A DNA stretch of 64,000 nt from Coraliomargarita algicola (lineage in GTDB: Bacteria > Verrucomicrobiota > Verrucomicrobiia > Opitutales > Coraliomargaritaceae). Position numbers and translations under genes: made by a program. The first letter of the stretch is position 1, and every line of letters begins with the position of its first letter. The notes under the pieces were generated by a model. That model was not told the origin of the DNA. It ran no database searches and saw only the letters and a program-made list of their open reading frames with translations. Below are positions 53,358-61,945 of the stretch, piece by piece. The stretch is taken from assembly GCF_033878955.1 (NCBI RefSeq), contig NZ_CP138858.1, positions 62,001 to 126,000 on the forward strand, read 5' to 3'.

Positions 53358-54395
53358 ATGCAGATTGAAAACGATTTTATGCTTGGTGTCGCTGCGCGAC
53401 TTCCTGAATTAACTAGTCAAGACTTGGAGATGATGCGGTCCGTCGGCATTCGCTGGTTACGCTTTGGGGACTTTCAATTTGATGCAGCTGCATTTATGAA
53501 GAATGCGCCACAGTCTTCAGGTTTTGAGGAAGCTTGTCAGCGGGTGCAGGATTTGAGAGATTCGGGTTTTCAATTAATGGGGCTGTCACCCGGGCCGCGC
53601 GAGATGGCTAAGCTTGGACTGACTCCCGGTAGTGATGAATATTATGAGGCTTATGCGGCGGTGAGTCGTTTTTTTGCTCTGAAGTTTGAAGGTTTAATCG
53701 AGTGGTGGCAGGTCGCGAATGAATTGGATATCTGGATCTTTCGCGATAACCTGGACATGGATCAATCGGTCGAGTTTCTGAAGGTAGGGATTCGTGCGAT
53801 GAAGGAGGCAGTTCCCTCGTTGAAGGTGGGCATCAATATCACTTTGTTTCCTTCTTTACCCGGTGAGGTCGACGGGAATACAGATGCGCATGAGGGCTTG
53901 ATTCTAGCGAAAGGCATTTATGGGGACCCCTCTTTGCCAGTCGATTATGCGGGTTTTGATAGTTATCCGGGCACTTGGCGCAAAGGCGGTCCGGAAAGCT
54001 GGCACGAATATTTGGACGGATTTTACGCACTCACAGGCAAGCCGATTTTTATTCAAGAGTTTGGCTATGCCTCAGCGGGTGGAAATATGACCCCAGCGAA
54101 CATTGATGCAGGTGCCTATCCTTGCGATGTGAAGCGTTGGAAGTTCAACTGGAGAGGCGAGCATAGTGAGGCGGTGCAAGCTGAGTATATCAAGGAGTCG
54201 ATGAAGATATTTATCGAGAAGCCCTTTGTGATTGGAGCAACCTACTATAATTGGCGGGATGCTGCGAATTGCTGGCAATGTCAGGAGCCGGATTGCCCCG
54301 CAGAGACCGCCTGGGGGCTGCTTAATCAGCAGGGATTACCCAAGCCTTCATTTTATGCATTGGAATCCTGCGCGCGAGCGATTGAGTTGACTTAA
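53358..54395 (+). CDS. Cytoplasmic clan GH-A glycoside hydrolase, family unassigned
   Basis: From the ATG at 53358 (MQIENDFMLGVAARL) the protein has 345 residues and no signal peptide. The barrel shows LRFGDFQFD, the acid/base Glu in WWQVANELD, and the nucleophile Glu in IFIQEFGYAS, as in clan GH-A families (GH5, GH53, GH113 and relatives). YAGFDSYPGTW precedes the nucleophile strand. The longer frame from 53262 runs over the operator and is not used. It sits between two LacI-type operators and the LacI gene. A beta-mannosidase-like or oligosaccharide-cleaving role would fit the cluster, but the family cannot be fixed. Confidence 0.7.
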   Translation: MQIENDFMLGVAARLPELTSQDLEMMRSVGIRWLRFGDFQFDAAAFMKNAPQSSGFEEACQRVQDLRDSGFQLMGLSPGPREMAKLGLTPGSDEYYEAYAAVSRFFALKFEGLIEWWQVANELDIWIFRDNLDMDQSVEFLKVGIRAMKEAVPSLKVGINITLFPSLPGEVDGNTDAHEGLILAKGIYGDPSLPVDYAGFDSYPGTWRKGGPESWHEYLDGFYALTGKPIFIQEFGYASAGGNMTPANIDAGAYPCDVKRWKFNWRGEHSEAVQAEYIKESMKIFIEKPFVIGATYYNWRDAANCWQCQEPDCPAETAWGLLNQQGLPKPSFYALESCARAIELT

Positions 54396-54447
54396 TCGCT
54401 TTGCAGGCGCGTCGCAATCTTTGATATGATTGATTGTCAAAGCGTGT

Positions 54448-54459
54448 GCAATAGATTGC
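54448..54459. promoter_or_regulatory. GCAATAGATTGC, putative LacI-type operator
   Basis: The palindrome lies about 140 bp upstream of the LacI gene, which suggests autoregulation. Confidence 0.6.
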
Positions 54460-54600
54460 GCTTAAGGGTTGATTTCTCACTGAAGTGAGTCAGTATTGGG
54501 CATGTTCATACCCTCATTATAATTCGTGGTAATTTATACCGCACACCTCGGATTCAACCCTTAGAATATTTTGCCTGTGTCGACTTCAACTAAGCATTCA

Positions 54601-55680
54601 ATGGACGGTGGTCGCGTGACGATGAAGGAAGTGGCGGAGGCGGCTGGTGTGTCTGCGTCCACCGTCTGTCGCGCTTTAAATTCGAATCCACAAATCCCCG
54701 AAGCGACCCGTCAGCGTATTCAGGCAGTTGCGGATCAGTTAGGATATCGGCCCGATCCCTTGCTTTCTGCTTTTGCGGCACGTCGTCGTGGTAGCTCAAC
54801 AGGTTCTAGTGTTACGACGATCGCCTATATAACCAATTTTAAGAGCCGTGACATCTGGCTGAAGAATCCGTTTTATCTGCGTTGCTATGAAGGGGCGAAA
54901 AGGAGATTGGAGGGGCAGGGGTATAAATTAGAGCACTTTTGGTTGGGGGAACCCAACATGACGCCGGGGCGCCTCAGTCGAATACTATATGCCCGAGGTA
55001 TTTTGGGTCTCTTTCTTGCGCCGACGCCGAATGTGCATAAACCACTCGATTTAGATTGGGATAAGTTCAGTTGTGCGACGGTCGGGTACTCACACATGTC
55101 GCCTATATTGCATCGTAGCACGCCGCACCATTTTCACGCGATGCAGGAAGCGCTTAAACGTTTGTATTCCTTGGGGTACAAACGTGTGGGCTTGTGTGTG
55201 TTTACAGATACCAGTCGACGGGTGGATGAATTGTGGTTGTCCGCAGTGCTCTTGGCACAGTATGATCGGTTGAAGGGCATTGGTAAAAAGGATAGAGAGT
55301 TTAATATTAGCACTTTTCTATTTAACGATACGACATTGAAGGACACGCCAGCCTGGTGTCGTAAAGAAAAGTTGGATGTGGTGATTAGCGACAATTTGGA
55401 AGTGATGGAAGAGCTGACTGGTGCAGGTATCCATATGCCCGGTGAAGTAGACTTTGTCAGTTTAGGCTGGTTCGATGGGCAGTCTGATATTGCAGGAGTG
55501 GATCAACGCCCTTCCGATATCGGCGCGGCCGCGACGGACTTGATTGTGGGGGCCTTGCAGCGTGGGGAACGCGGGGTGCCGGCCGTTCCTTTGACCACCA
55601 TGGTGGAAGGTGTGTGGGTGGATGGTCCGAGCCTGACTCGAACGATGCCTGTCGCATCATCACCTGTGAATTCGCATTGA
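54601..55680 (+). CDS. LacI-family transcriptional regulator
   Basis: The N-terminal DNA-binding domain (VTMKEVAEAAGVSASTVCR, then ALNSNPQIPEATRQRI) is typical of LacI, with the hinge helix near RPDPLLSAFAARRRG. The periplasmic-binding-protein-like core ends FVSLGWFDGQ and GVDQRPSDIG, the usual family C-terminal motifs. The start is placed at the ATG 54601; a TTG at 54571 would add ten residues. Palindromes of one type (GCAA-N4-TTGC) lie before this gene and at least nine other places in 27-62 kb, so it is the best candidate repressor or activator of the mannan cluster. The effector is probably a mannooligosaccharide or mannose derivative; this is inference. Confidence 0.9.
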   Translation: MDGGRVTMKEVAEAAGVSASTVCRALNSNPQIPEATRQRIQAVADQLGYRPDPLLSAFAARRRGSSTGSSVTTIAYITNFKSRDIWLKNPFYLRCYEGAKRRLEGQGYKLEHFWLGEPNMTPGRLSRILYARGILGLFLAPTPNVHKPLDLDWDKFSCATVGYSHMSPILHRSTPHHFHAMQEALKRLYSLGYKRVGLCVFTDTSRRVDELWLSAVLLAQYDRLKGIGKKDREFNISTFLFNDTTLKDTPAWCRKEKLDVVISDNLEVMEELTGAGIHMPGEVDFVSLGWFDGQSDIAGVDQRPSDIGAAATDLIVGALQRGERGVPAVPLTTMVEGVWVDGPSLTRTMPVASSPVNSH

Positions 55681-55802
55681 GTTCCTGTTTGGGTGAAGAC
55701 GGGGACGTGTGGCTTATCTGTCATGGCTAGGCTCGGTGCCAGGGGTCCAATTTGCCCACGAAGCTGTTGTCTCGTGCGCTATCCGCTTTTTAGTTAAGTT
55801 AC

Positions 55803-55813
55803 GCAATGATTGC
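55803..55813. promoter_or_regulatory. GCAATGATTGC, LacI-type operator variant
   Basis: The arms are those of the set, but the centre has three bases instead of four; flanking bases extend the symmetry (ACGCAA-TGA-TTGCGT). It lies 133 bp upstream of the ExbB gene. Confidence 0.5.
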
Positions 55814-55945
55814 GTGGTTGGTTGCTTGTTTTGTGCGGTGATACTCTACTTACTGAAGTCGTTTGGATTTCTTATAGGCACTGGCAGCGCTCCATGTCTC
55901 TAATTTCTCGAAATACCATTGTTTAAGATTGTCTATCCATATCAT

Positions 55946-56686
55946 ATGAAACGCCTCACTCTAGTTTTACTCTCCTTGGTCTTTGTTCAAATTTTAACGG
56001 CTCAATCCGCTTCCATTGAATTGGAATCCGATGCCGTGGGCACCATTGACTGGGTGGCCGAAGTGCTTAAAGGCGGGGCGACTTCGATCGTCTTGTTGCT
56101 GGTGGGCTTCGTTGGACTGGTCTTTTTTATTGAGCGTATGATCGTGGTGCGGCGTGCGAACTTTATTCCCAAGGACTTGGAGCGGCAATTGAGGGAGTGC
56201 GCGGAGCGCTCGGATTTTGATGGAATGAGCGCTGCCTGTCAGGAAAATATGAGTGTGCTTTCATCGGTGGGAAACTACATTGCCTCGCACAAACATATAC
56301 CCTTTGAGATCTTGGCGTTAGGGGGATCTGATCTGATTTCCAGAGCGGTCAGTCGCCAGCAGTTGCGTAATTATCCTCTGGCAGTTGTTGCGACGATTTC
56401 GCCTTTGCTGGGCTTGTTGGGGACGATTATCGGGATGATTGAGTCTTTTCAAAAAGTGGCGCTGATGGGGGATACGGGGGATGCTTCGGTCTTGGCTGAT
56501 TCGATTGGTAAAGCACTGATTACGACCGCGCTGGGCTTGATTATTGCGATACCCTCGCTGGCTTCCTACCATTTCTTTAAGTCTAAAATCAACAGCTTCG
56601 GCATACGCATGGAAGAGACTATGGATAGCCTGATGTCGCCCTGGTTACATTCGGAGGATGCGCAAACCCCAGAGTCGAAAGAATGA
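55946..56686 (+). CDS. MotA/TolQ/ExbB proton channel family protein
   Basis: From the ATG at 55946 (MKRLTLVLLSLVFVQILTAQ, a signal-like segment) the protein has 246 residues. It carries the ExbB topology: one early transmembrane helix (SIVLLLVGFVGLVFFI), a cytoplasmic stretch, then two late helices; LAVVATISPLLGLLGTIIGMI and ALITTALGLIIAIPSLA are the conserved channel helices. It would form the proton channel that energises an ExbD/TonB-like partner. It heads an operon with two ExbD genes and a large membrane protein, and a LacI-type operator lies upstream. Confidence 0.92.
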   Translation: MKRLTLVLLSLVFVQILTAQSASIELESDAVGTIDWVAEVLKGGATSIVLLLVGFVGLVFFIERMIVVRRANFIPKDLERQLRECAERSDFDGMSAACQENMSVLSSVGNYIASHKHIPFEILALGGSDLISRAVSRQQLRNYPLAVVATISPLLGLLGTIIGMIESFQKVALMGDTGDASVLADSIGKALITTALGLIIAIPSLASYHFFKSKINSFGIRMEETMDSLMSPWLHSEDAQTPESKE

Positions 56687-56722
56687 TCGAATGCTTAACG
56701 TGTCATTCGTTGCCCAATTCTG

Positions 56723-57265
56723 ATGTCTTCTAAAACCCCAAAGCTGAGCCTGACAGTTTCCTCCACATCCCGGGTGGCGGTGATGCGGCGCCTGCGTAAT
56801 CGGCATCGAAAGGATGATAATGTGGAGGTCGATTTGTCGCCTTTGATCGATTGTGTGTTTTTGCTACTGATTTTCTTTTTGGTAACCACTATGTTGAAGA
56901 AGTTGGAAAAGCAGATCCCGGTGGTTTTGCCGGATTATACTTCCGCGCTGGCGCCGATTGCGGAATCGGAGGTGATTATTTATGCGATGGATGATCGTGG
57001 ACAAATTGAGCGCGCCAATGGAGCATCACGCACCATACAAGGGCTCAGTTATAGTCCGGTGGCGTCCTTTGTTGAGGATCTTAAGTCGGTTGCGCAAACG
57101 CATGGAACCGGTGTCGGAATCCGTCTGGATGCGGACAGCGAAGTGCCTGTGCAGCGTGTGATCGATGCCCTGGATACTTTGGCCCTGCAGGGCTTTGAGC
57201 AAGTGGGCGTGCGTTTGCGGTATCACGGCTCGGAGGATTTTGAAATGAAGGGCTATCGGAAATGA
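56723..57265 (+). CDS. ExbD/TolR family protein, first copy
   Basis: The 180-residue protein has an N-terminal tail of about 40 residues, then the ExbD signature VDLSPLIDCVFLLLIFFLV with the functional Asp in the helix, and a periplasmic domain. It works with ExbB to use the proton-motive force. It follows ExbB by 36 bp and overlaps the next ExbD by 4 bp (ATGA). Confidence 0.9.
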   Translation: MSSKTPKLSLTVSSTSRVAVMRRLRNRHRKDDNVEVDLSPLIDCVFLLLIFFLVTTMLKKLEKQIPVVLPDYTSALAPIAESEVIIYAMDDRGQIERANGASRTIQGLSYSPVASFVEDLKSVAQTHGTGVGIRLDADSEVPVQRVIDALDTLALQGFEQVGVRLRYHGSEDFEMKGYRK

Positions 57266-57690
57266 GTCGCCGCCCCTATGAAGAGGAAGACGAGGATGTG
57301 GCACTCAGCATGTCGCCCTTAATTGACTGTGTCTTCTTGCTGCTAATTTTCTTTCTGGTCACTACGATGTTGAAAAAGGACCTTAAAGAGGTGGAGCATC
57401 TTAACTTACCGATTTCACGTTCGTCGCTGGAGGTGCCGCCGGATGACAGCGTCGTGGCGATCGCAATCGATGCCGAGGGCAAAATTTATTATGAGGGAGA
57501 GTCGGTGACAATCATGGTATTGCTAGACGAGCTGCGGAGCATTGAACAGGAGGACGCTGAACGTCGTATTCGCTTGGATACGGATGAGAATACACCTTTC
57601 TATCGTTTCGTCGAAGTTCTCGATGCGCTGAGCTTTCGAAATTTACGTAATGTCGGGGTGCGCACCTATCACGAGAAATACGATAAATGA
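57262..57690 (+). CDS. ExbD/TolR family protein, second copy
   Basis: The 142-residue protein is a shorter ExbD: ALSMSPLIDCVFLLLIFFLV gives the transmembrane helix with the key Asp, followed by the periplasmic domain ending NVGVRTYHEKYDK. It overlaps both neighbours by 4 bp, so all four genes of the operon are translationally coupled. Two different ExbD subunits suggest a heteromeric complex. Confidence 0.9.
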   Translation: MSRRPYEEEDEDVALSMSPLIDCVFLLLIFFLVTTMLKKDLKEVEHLNLPISRSSLEVPPDDSVVAIAIDAEGKIYYEGESVTIMVLLDELRSIEQEDAERRIRLDTDENTPFYRFVEVLDALSFRNLRNVGVRTYHEKYDK

Positions 57691-59735
57691 TACACTTGAT
57701 ACAGAAGTTCCCATTGCTGGCTGCGCTGCTACTTTCATTGCTGCTGGCTGCTGCGGTGTCACTAGCGCTGTATTTCAACGACGATTGGCGGCAGACCACC
57801 TTTGCCATGCTCGAGACGGAAGTCGATGAAGCGGGCGAGATCGTCAAGAAGGTCAAAGTCGAGCGGCCTGAGCCAAACCGGGAACAAGTGCGTGAAATCG
57901 CGCGTAACCAGGAACTAAAGAAACGGGAAAAACTAAAGGAAAATGCCAGCAAATTGCGCAAGACCGTCTTATCGCTGGAAGAGGTCGTTGAAGCCCGAAA
58001 GGAATCTCTGAGCACGCCTGATATTTGGGATGAGCTGGCTGCTCGTGCCAGTCGTCTGATACAGCAGGCAGAAGAACTTCGATATTGGCAGAGCAAGAGC
58101 CGTTTTCTTACACAGCAAAAAGATGTCGCGAAAAGTCTGATACGATTGAGGGATTTAACCGATGCGCATGCTAAACAGATGCGGGTGCTCGCCTTGCAGC
58201 ATGAGGTGGAGGATGAGGCGGCATGGTCGGCTTTGGAACAAGCGAGGGGAGCGGTCGAAGCGATGGCTCCAGTGCAGGCGTTGATCATGGCCGCCTATGA
58301 TGTTGCGGTGGCCATGCCCGTGGATCGAGATCAGGAGAAAATTGTGCGCTTTATGACTGAGCGTGTGGAGGCTTCGAATCAATTGGCCGGGGAGGCAGTT
58401 GCTTATTTGAAAGATTTTGAAAGCCTTTTGATGCCAGACCAAGCAAGGTCGTCCTTGCCGCCGGTGGATGCGCTAGCGGAAATTTCGGCTGAAACTGGGG
58501 AGGGAGTGGTGGATTCAGAGCCAGCCGAATTGGATACTAAAGCGATGGATTTGGCTGTAAAAGATCCCGTTCCCAGTGAAGCTGATTTTGAAGAGATGGA
58601 GACCGCGGAACTCTATGAAACGATCCAAAAAATGACCGAGCGGTTGGACGAAGTGTTTGCGGAAAACAAAGCGGCGGAACTCGCTGAGTTTAAGCAGATC
58701 CCACTGGATCAGGCGAAAGAGCAAGTCTATGCACCCAAGACGGATCGGGGGCCGGATTTGGCAGAGTCATTGAAGCATAATCAGCCAAATAGTAGTGAAG
58801 AATTTCAATCCTTCAACGAAGCCCTCAATCAAGCTGTGCAGTCGAGTGAGCGTATTGCACGTCAAGCCGAGAGCCGCTTGAGTTCGGCCAGTGGGGCTGA
58901 GTCATCGGAGGGCAAAGCTTCCCAGACCGCGGATCAATTGAAGCAGGCATTGAGTCAAACGGCGACAGTCAAAGCGAAAATGGCTATGGCTGGTTCCAAT
59001 ATGGGGCGTGCGGATGGTAACATACAGGACCTGCGCAGTTTGATGCAGCAAAGCTATGCTAATGAATCCCGATTAGGTGGTAGTGATGATCGGGGGCGGG
59101 CGGGGCTGAACACTTCGTATGACAGTGCTTCCTTTTCCGGGCCCGATGGCAGTCAAAACAACCCTTCAGGTATTCGTTTGGACAGTCGTAAAACCTTCGC
59201 TCAGGCCTTGCCAGGACGGCGCTTTGATCGGGACTCCAGTCGCAAAGGATGGATATTTGTGGATACATGGTATATCATCGGGCCGTGGGATTTACCGCGG
59301 GGGCGGGAGTTTGAGCAGTCATTCCCCCCGGAAACAATGGTGGATCTGGATGCGACTTATGAGGGAAAGCAGCACCCCGCGACCAAGCAAGCCATGCATT
59401 TACGCTGGCGCTTTGTGCAGTCAGGCAGCCTGCGGATCAAGCCACCCGATGAGTTGAGTTCGACCGTCTATTATGCCTACACAGAAGTTTTCTGTGAGAG
59501 CGCCATGGATGTTGTGGTTGCGGTGGCCAGTGATGATCGGGCCAAGCTGTGGATTAACGATTTGGTGGTCTTTCAAGATGTGGGCCTTTCGGGCTGGCAA
59601 TTGGATGAAGGCTTCCGCCGTGTGTGGTTGAAGCCGGGGTATAATACTTTGCTTTTGCGTCTGGAGAATGGTCCGGCTGTCGCTAATTTCTCGGTGCTGA
59701 TGTGTCCTGCCGATGAGGTTTTAACTGCCAAGTAG
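57687..59735 (+). CDS. Large coiled-coil membrane protein of the ExbBD operon, function unknown
   Basis: The 682-residue protein has one N-terminal transmembrane helix (FPLLAALLLSLLLAAAVSLAL), then a long charged helical region (about residues 40-240, for example EPNREQVREIARNQELKKRE), a low-complexity stretch, and a C-terminal beta domain (about 515-675) with VAVASDDRAKLWINDLVVF and KPGYNTLLLRLENG, which recalls PA14-like or jelly-roll sugar-binding domains. It occupies the place of TonB in an ExbB-ExbD-ExbD operon and overlaps the second ExbD gene by 4 bp. I do not recognise a named family. It may transmit energy from ExbBD to an envelope component. Confidence 0.75.
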   Translation: MIHLIQKFPLLAALLLSLLLAAAVSLALYFNDDWRQTTFAMLETEVDEAGEIVKKVKVERPEPNREQVREIARNQELKKREKLKENASKLRKTVLSLEEVVEARKESLSTPDIWDELAARASRLIQQAEELRYWQSKSRFLTQQKDVAKSLIRLRDLTDAHAKQMRVLALQHEVEDEAAWSALEQARGAVEAMAPVQALIMAAYDVAVAMPVDRDQEKIVRFMTERVEASNQLAGEAVAYLKDFESLLMPDQARSSLPPVDALAEISAETGEGVVDSEPAELDTKAMDLAVKDPVPSEADFEEMETAELYETIQKMTERLDEVFAENKAAELAEFKQIPLDQAKEQVYAPKTDRGPDLAESLKHNQPNSSEEFQSFNEALNQAVQSSERIARQAESRLSSASGAESSEGKASQTADQLKQALSQTATVKAKMAMAGSNMGRADGNIQDLRSLMQQSYANESRLGGSDDRGRAGLNTSYDSASFSGPDGSQNNPSGIRLDSRKTFAQALPGRRFDRDSSRKGWIFVDTWYIIGPWDLPRGREFEQSFPPETMVDLDATYEGKQHPATKQAMHLRWRFVQSGSLRIKPPDELSSTVYYAYTEVFCESAMDVVVAVASDDRAKLWINDLVVFQDVGLSGWQLDEGFRRVWLKPGYNTLLLRLENGPAVANFSVLMCPADEVLTAK

Positions 59736-59780
59736 GCTTCGATTGTCGGGCTTAGTTACTGTGCGTATTTCGGCGTATGC

Positions 59781-59792
59781 GCAACTAGTTGC
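59781..59792. promoter_or_regulatory. GCAACTAGTTGC, putative LacI-type operator
   Basis: This is a perfect palindrome 76 bp upstream of the beta-strand repeat protein gene at 59868. It belongs to the GCAA-N4-TTGC set. Confidence 0.6.
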
Positions 59793-59867
59793 ATGCTGTA
59801 CTTATTGCCGTTAAGTAGCTGTAGTATCATTGATATGTTCTCGTAGTAACTATAACCCACACAACAT

Positions 59868-61616
59868 ATGTATAGCAAATACCCATCGAAACGTTATTTT
59901 TCACTCTTAATCTTAATGCCTACGAGTGCGCTGCTCGCGGCGACGAGCTATTGGGATTCCAATGGTGTGACTTCTGGCCTGGGAGGCGCTGGCACCTGGC
60001 AGGATACTACAGGTAATTGGAGTTCGGATCTCGCAGGTGAAACGACCACAGTCTGGACGAACGCCGCTCGCGATACGGCGGATTTTCGCGGGACCGCGGG
60101 TGCGGTTACTTTGAGTGGAACGGTTAGCGCGGGACAGCTACTCTTTAACTCTGGAGGCTATTCACTATCGGGGGGAGGGCTGACTATCGGGCGGAGCAGC
60201 GGTAGCGGAAACTTTACTCTGATCGATGTGCAATCTGGAACCGGAACGACTACGCTGAATTCTGGCATCACAATTGATGATGCGGGCTCAGTGGCTTCGA
60301 ATGCCATCTACACGATTAATGTGTCTGCGGCTTCCAGTGGCTTGATTTTGGACGGGGACCTTACTTTGGACCATGCATCCGGAACGCCAGGAGGGACCAA
60401 GACGTTCAGTTTTCTGACAGAGTCCAATACGGCTTCGATCTATGTGAACGGAGCGATTCTTGGTGGTGCGAATAGTGGGACGATGGCATTTGAATTTGGC
60501 TCTGGAGGAGCCAACCAATCGCAGGCGCTCGCATTGAACGGAACGTTCTACGTCAATGGTGATAATTCGGATGTAACGGGGAATTCCCGGATCCATGGAG
60601 GCACTGTCTATCTGGGGCATGACAACGCTTTGGGGAGTAGCGCACTTTCATTTGGATCTTCGGGGTCGCGCGGCGATATGAAGCTACTGACAAATGGTGC
60701 AGTTACCATTTCAAATGCCCTGAGCATGTCTGGTGGTGCGACTTCGCAAACTTACATTGGTGGTGTCACCGCCGAAGACTCGACCTTTAGTGGTGATTTT
60801 AATATGAATGCATTTGGTAGTAATGGCAGTCCTGGTACGATATCGACACCGAATGCGATTTTTACTGCGGCGGCAGGTGGACGTGTCAATTTTAGTGGTA
60901 ACCTGAGGACGACCGCTCAAATTCCTCGTGGCCTGAAAGTCGAAGGTGATGGAGTGATTGCTTTCACTCGCGCGGCTGGAAACGAATACAAAGGGGTGAC
61001 TGAAATTAACTCCGGCACGCTTTTACTCATGAATACCAGTGGCTCGGCGACTGGGGATGCTTCGCAGCTGGGAGTCGGTGAGTCCGGCGTGTTTATTGCC
61101 AGCGGTGCACGATTGGGCGGAACTGGTATCACGACAGTATTGGTTGAGGCCAATGCGGCAGGAAGTATAATTTCAGCAGGTGATATGACTAAAGAAGGCA
61201 CACGTTCGATCGGCACCTTGCATCTCGACGGTGGTATGAAAGCAACTGTGGGTGCCACCTTTGAAGTGGATATCAATGGCGCTTCAATCGACGTGGTTGA
61301 TTTTGGCGCGGCTGATGTGGATTTGGATGGTTTGTTGACCTTCGATTTCGAAAGCCTGGGCACTGTCAACGTGGGCATGGCCTATAGTCTTTTTGCCGGT
61401 AGCGGTGATTGGACGGGCAGCGATGCCACATTTGCATTTAATGGCCCTGATGGATATGTTCTGGATACTGGCTACGGCAGTGGTGAGGGGTATATTTGGG
61501 ATGCTGCGGGTAACTCTTTGACTGTTCAGTTTGCCGCGATACCGGAGCCGGGGGCCTATGCACTCTTAGCTGGTTGGCTTGGTTTGATTGCGGTGATGCT
61601 TCGCCGCCGTGGCTAA
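59868..61616 (+). CDS. PEP-CTERM autotransporter-type beta-strand repeat protein
   Basis: The 582-residue protein has a signal peptide (about residues 1-25) and then Gly/Ser/Thr-rich beta-strand repeats of the autotransporter-associated kind (WDSNGVTSGLGGAGTWQ, FNSGGYSLSGGGLTIG, NSGTLLLMNTSGSATGD). It ends with the PEP-CTERM tail AIPEPGAYALLAGWLGLIA-MLRRRG. No autotransporter barrel is present, so sorting depends on an exosortase. It is probably a surface adhesin or matrix protein. It has its own operator and a strong terminator at 61650. Confidence 0.85.
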   Translation: MYSKYPSKRYFSLLILMPTSALLAATSYWDSNGVTSGLGGAGTWQDTTGNWSSDLAGETTTVWTNAARDTADFRGTAGAVTLSGTVSAGQLLFNSGGYSLSGGGLTIGRSSGSGNFTLIDVQSGTGTTTLNSGITIDDAGSVASNAIYTINVSAASSGLILDGDLTLDHASGTPGGTKTFSFLTESNTASIYVNGAILGGANSGTMAFEFGSGGANQSQALALNGTFYVNGDNSDVTGNSRIHGGTVYLGHDNALGSSALSFGSSGSRGDMKLLTNGAVTISNALSMSGGATSQTYIGGVTAEDSTFSGDFNMNAFGSNGSPGTISTPNAIFTAAAGGRVNFSGNLRTTAQIPRGLKVEGDGVIAFTRAAGNEYKGVTEINSGTLLLMNTSGSATGDASQLGVGESGVFIASGARLGGTGITTVLVEANAAGSIISAGDMTKEGTRSIGTLHLDGGMKATVGATFEVDINGASIDVVDFGAADVDLDGLLTFDFESLGTVNVGMAYSLFAGSGDWTGSDATFAFNGPDGYVLDTGYGSGEGYIWDAAGNSLTVQFAAIPEPGAYALLAGWLGLIAVMLRRRG

Positions 61617-61649
61617 TTAATTCAAGCGATTCCTACGCTTCTTCATTCT

Positions 61650-61684
61650 GCCCGACGCCGCAATGGCGTCGGGCATTTTTCTTT
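61650..61684 (+). terminator. Intrinsic terminator after the beta-strand repeat gene
   Basis: GCCCGACGCC (61650-61659) pairs perfectly with GGCGTCGGGC (61665-61674) around a 5-base loop, followed by ATTTTTCTTT. This is a strong Rho-independent terminator. Confidence 0.9.
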
Positions 61685-61855
61685 CTGAATGGAGTCTCAG
61701 TTGGAGACGGCTGTCATGTGTAAGCATAACTAGGCAGAGCTCATATTTGAATTATTCAGACAAAGGCGAGACACCTTAATCCGTGAACAGTTCATTGAGT
61801 CAGTTCCTGTGGCAGAGCATGGAATCCGTGGATTGTTCTAGTCTCCTGATGTTGC

Positions 61856-61867
61856 GCAACTTATTGC
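61856..61867. promoter_or_regulatory. GCAACTTATTGC, putative LacI-type operator
   Basis: The core is identical to the site at 41566 and lies 79 bp upstream of the second beta-strand repeat gene. The rest of the 329-bp gap 61617-61945 holds only the terminator at 61650. Confidence 0.6.
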
Positions 61868-61945
61868 GTAACGTGGTGCTTGTCAGTATAGTAACATTGA
61901 GCTTAGTTGAATACTAGTTACTTCAACTACTAACCCCTCCTCAAA

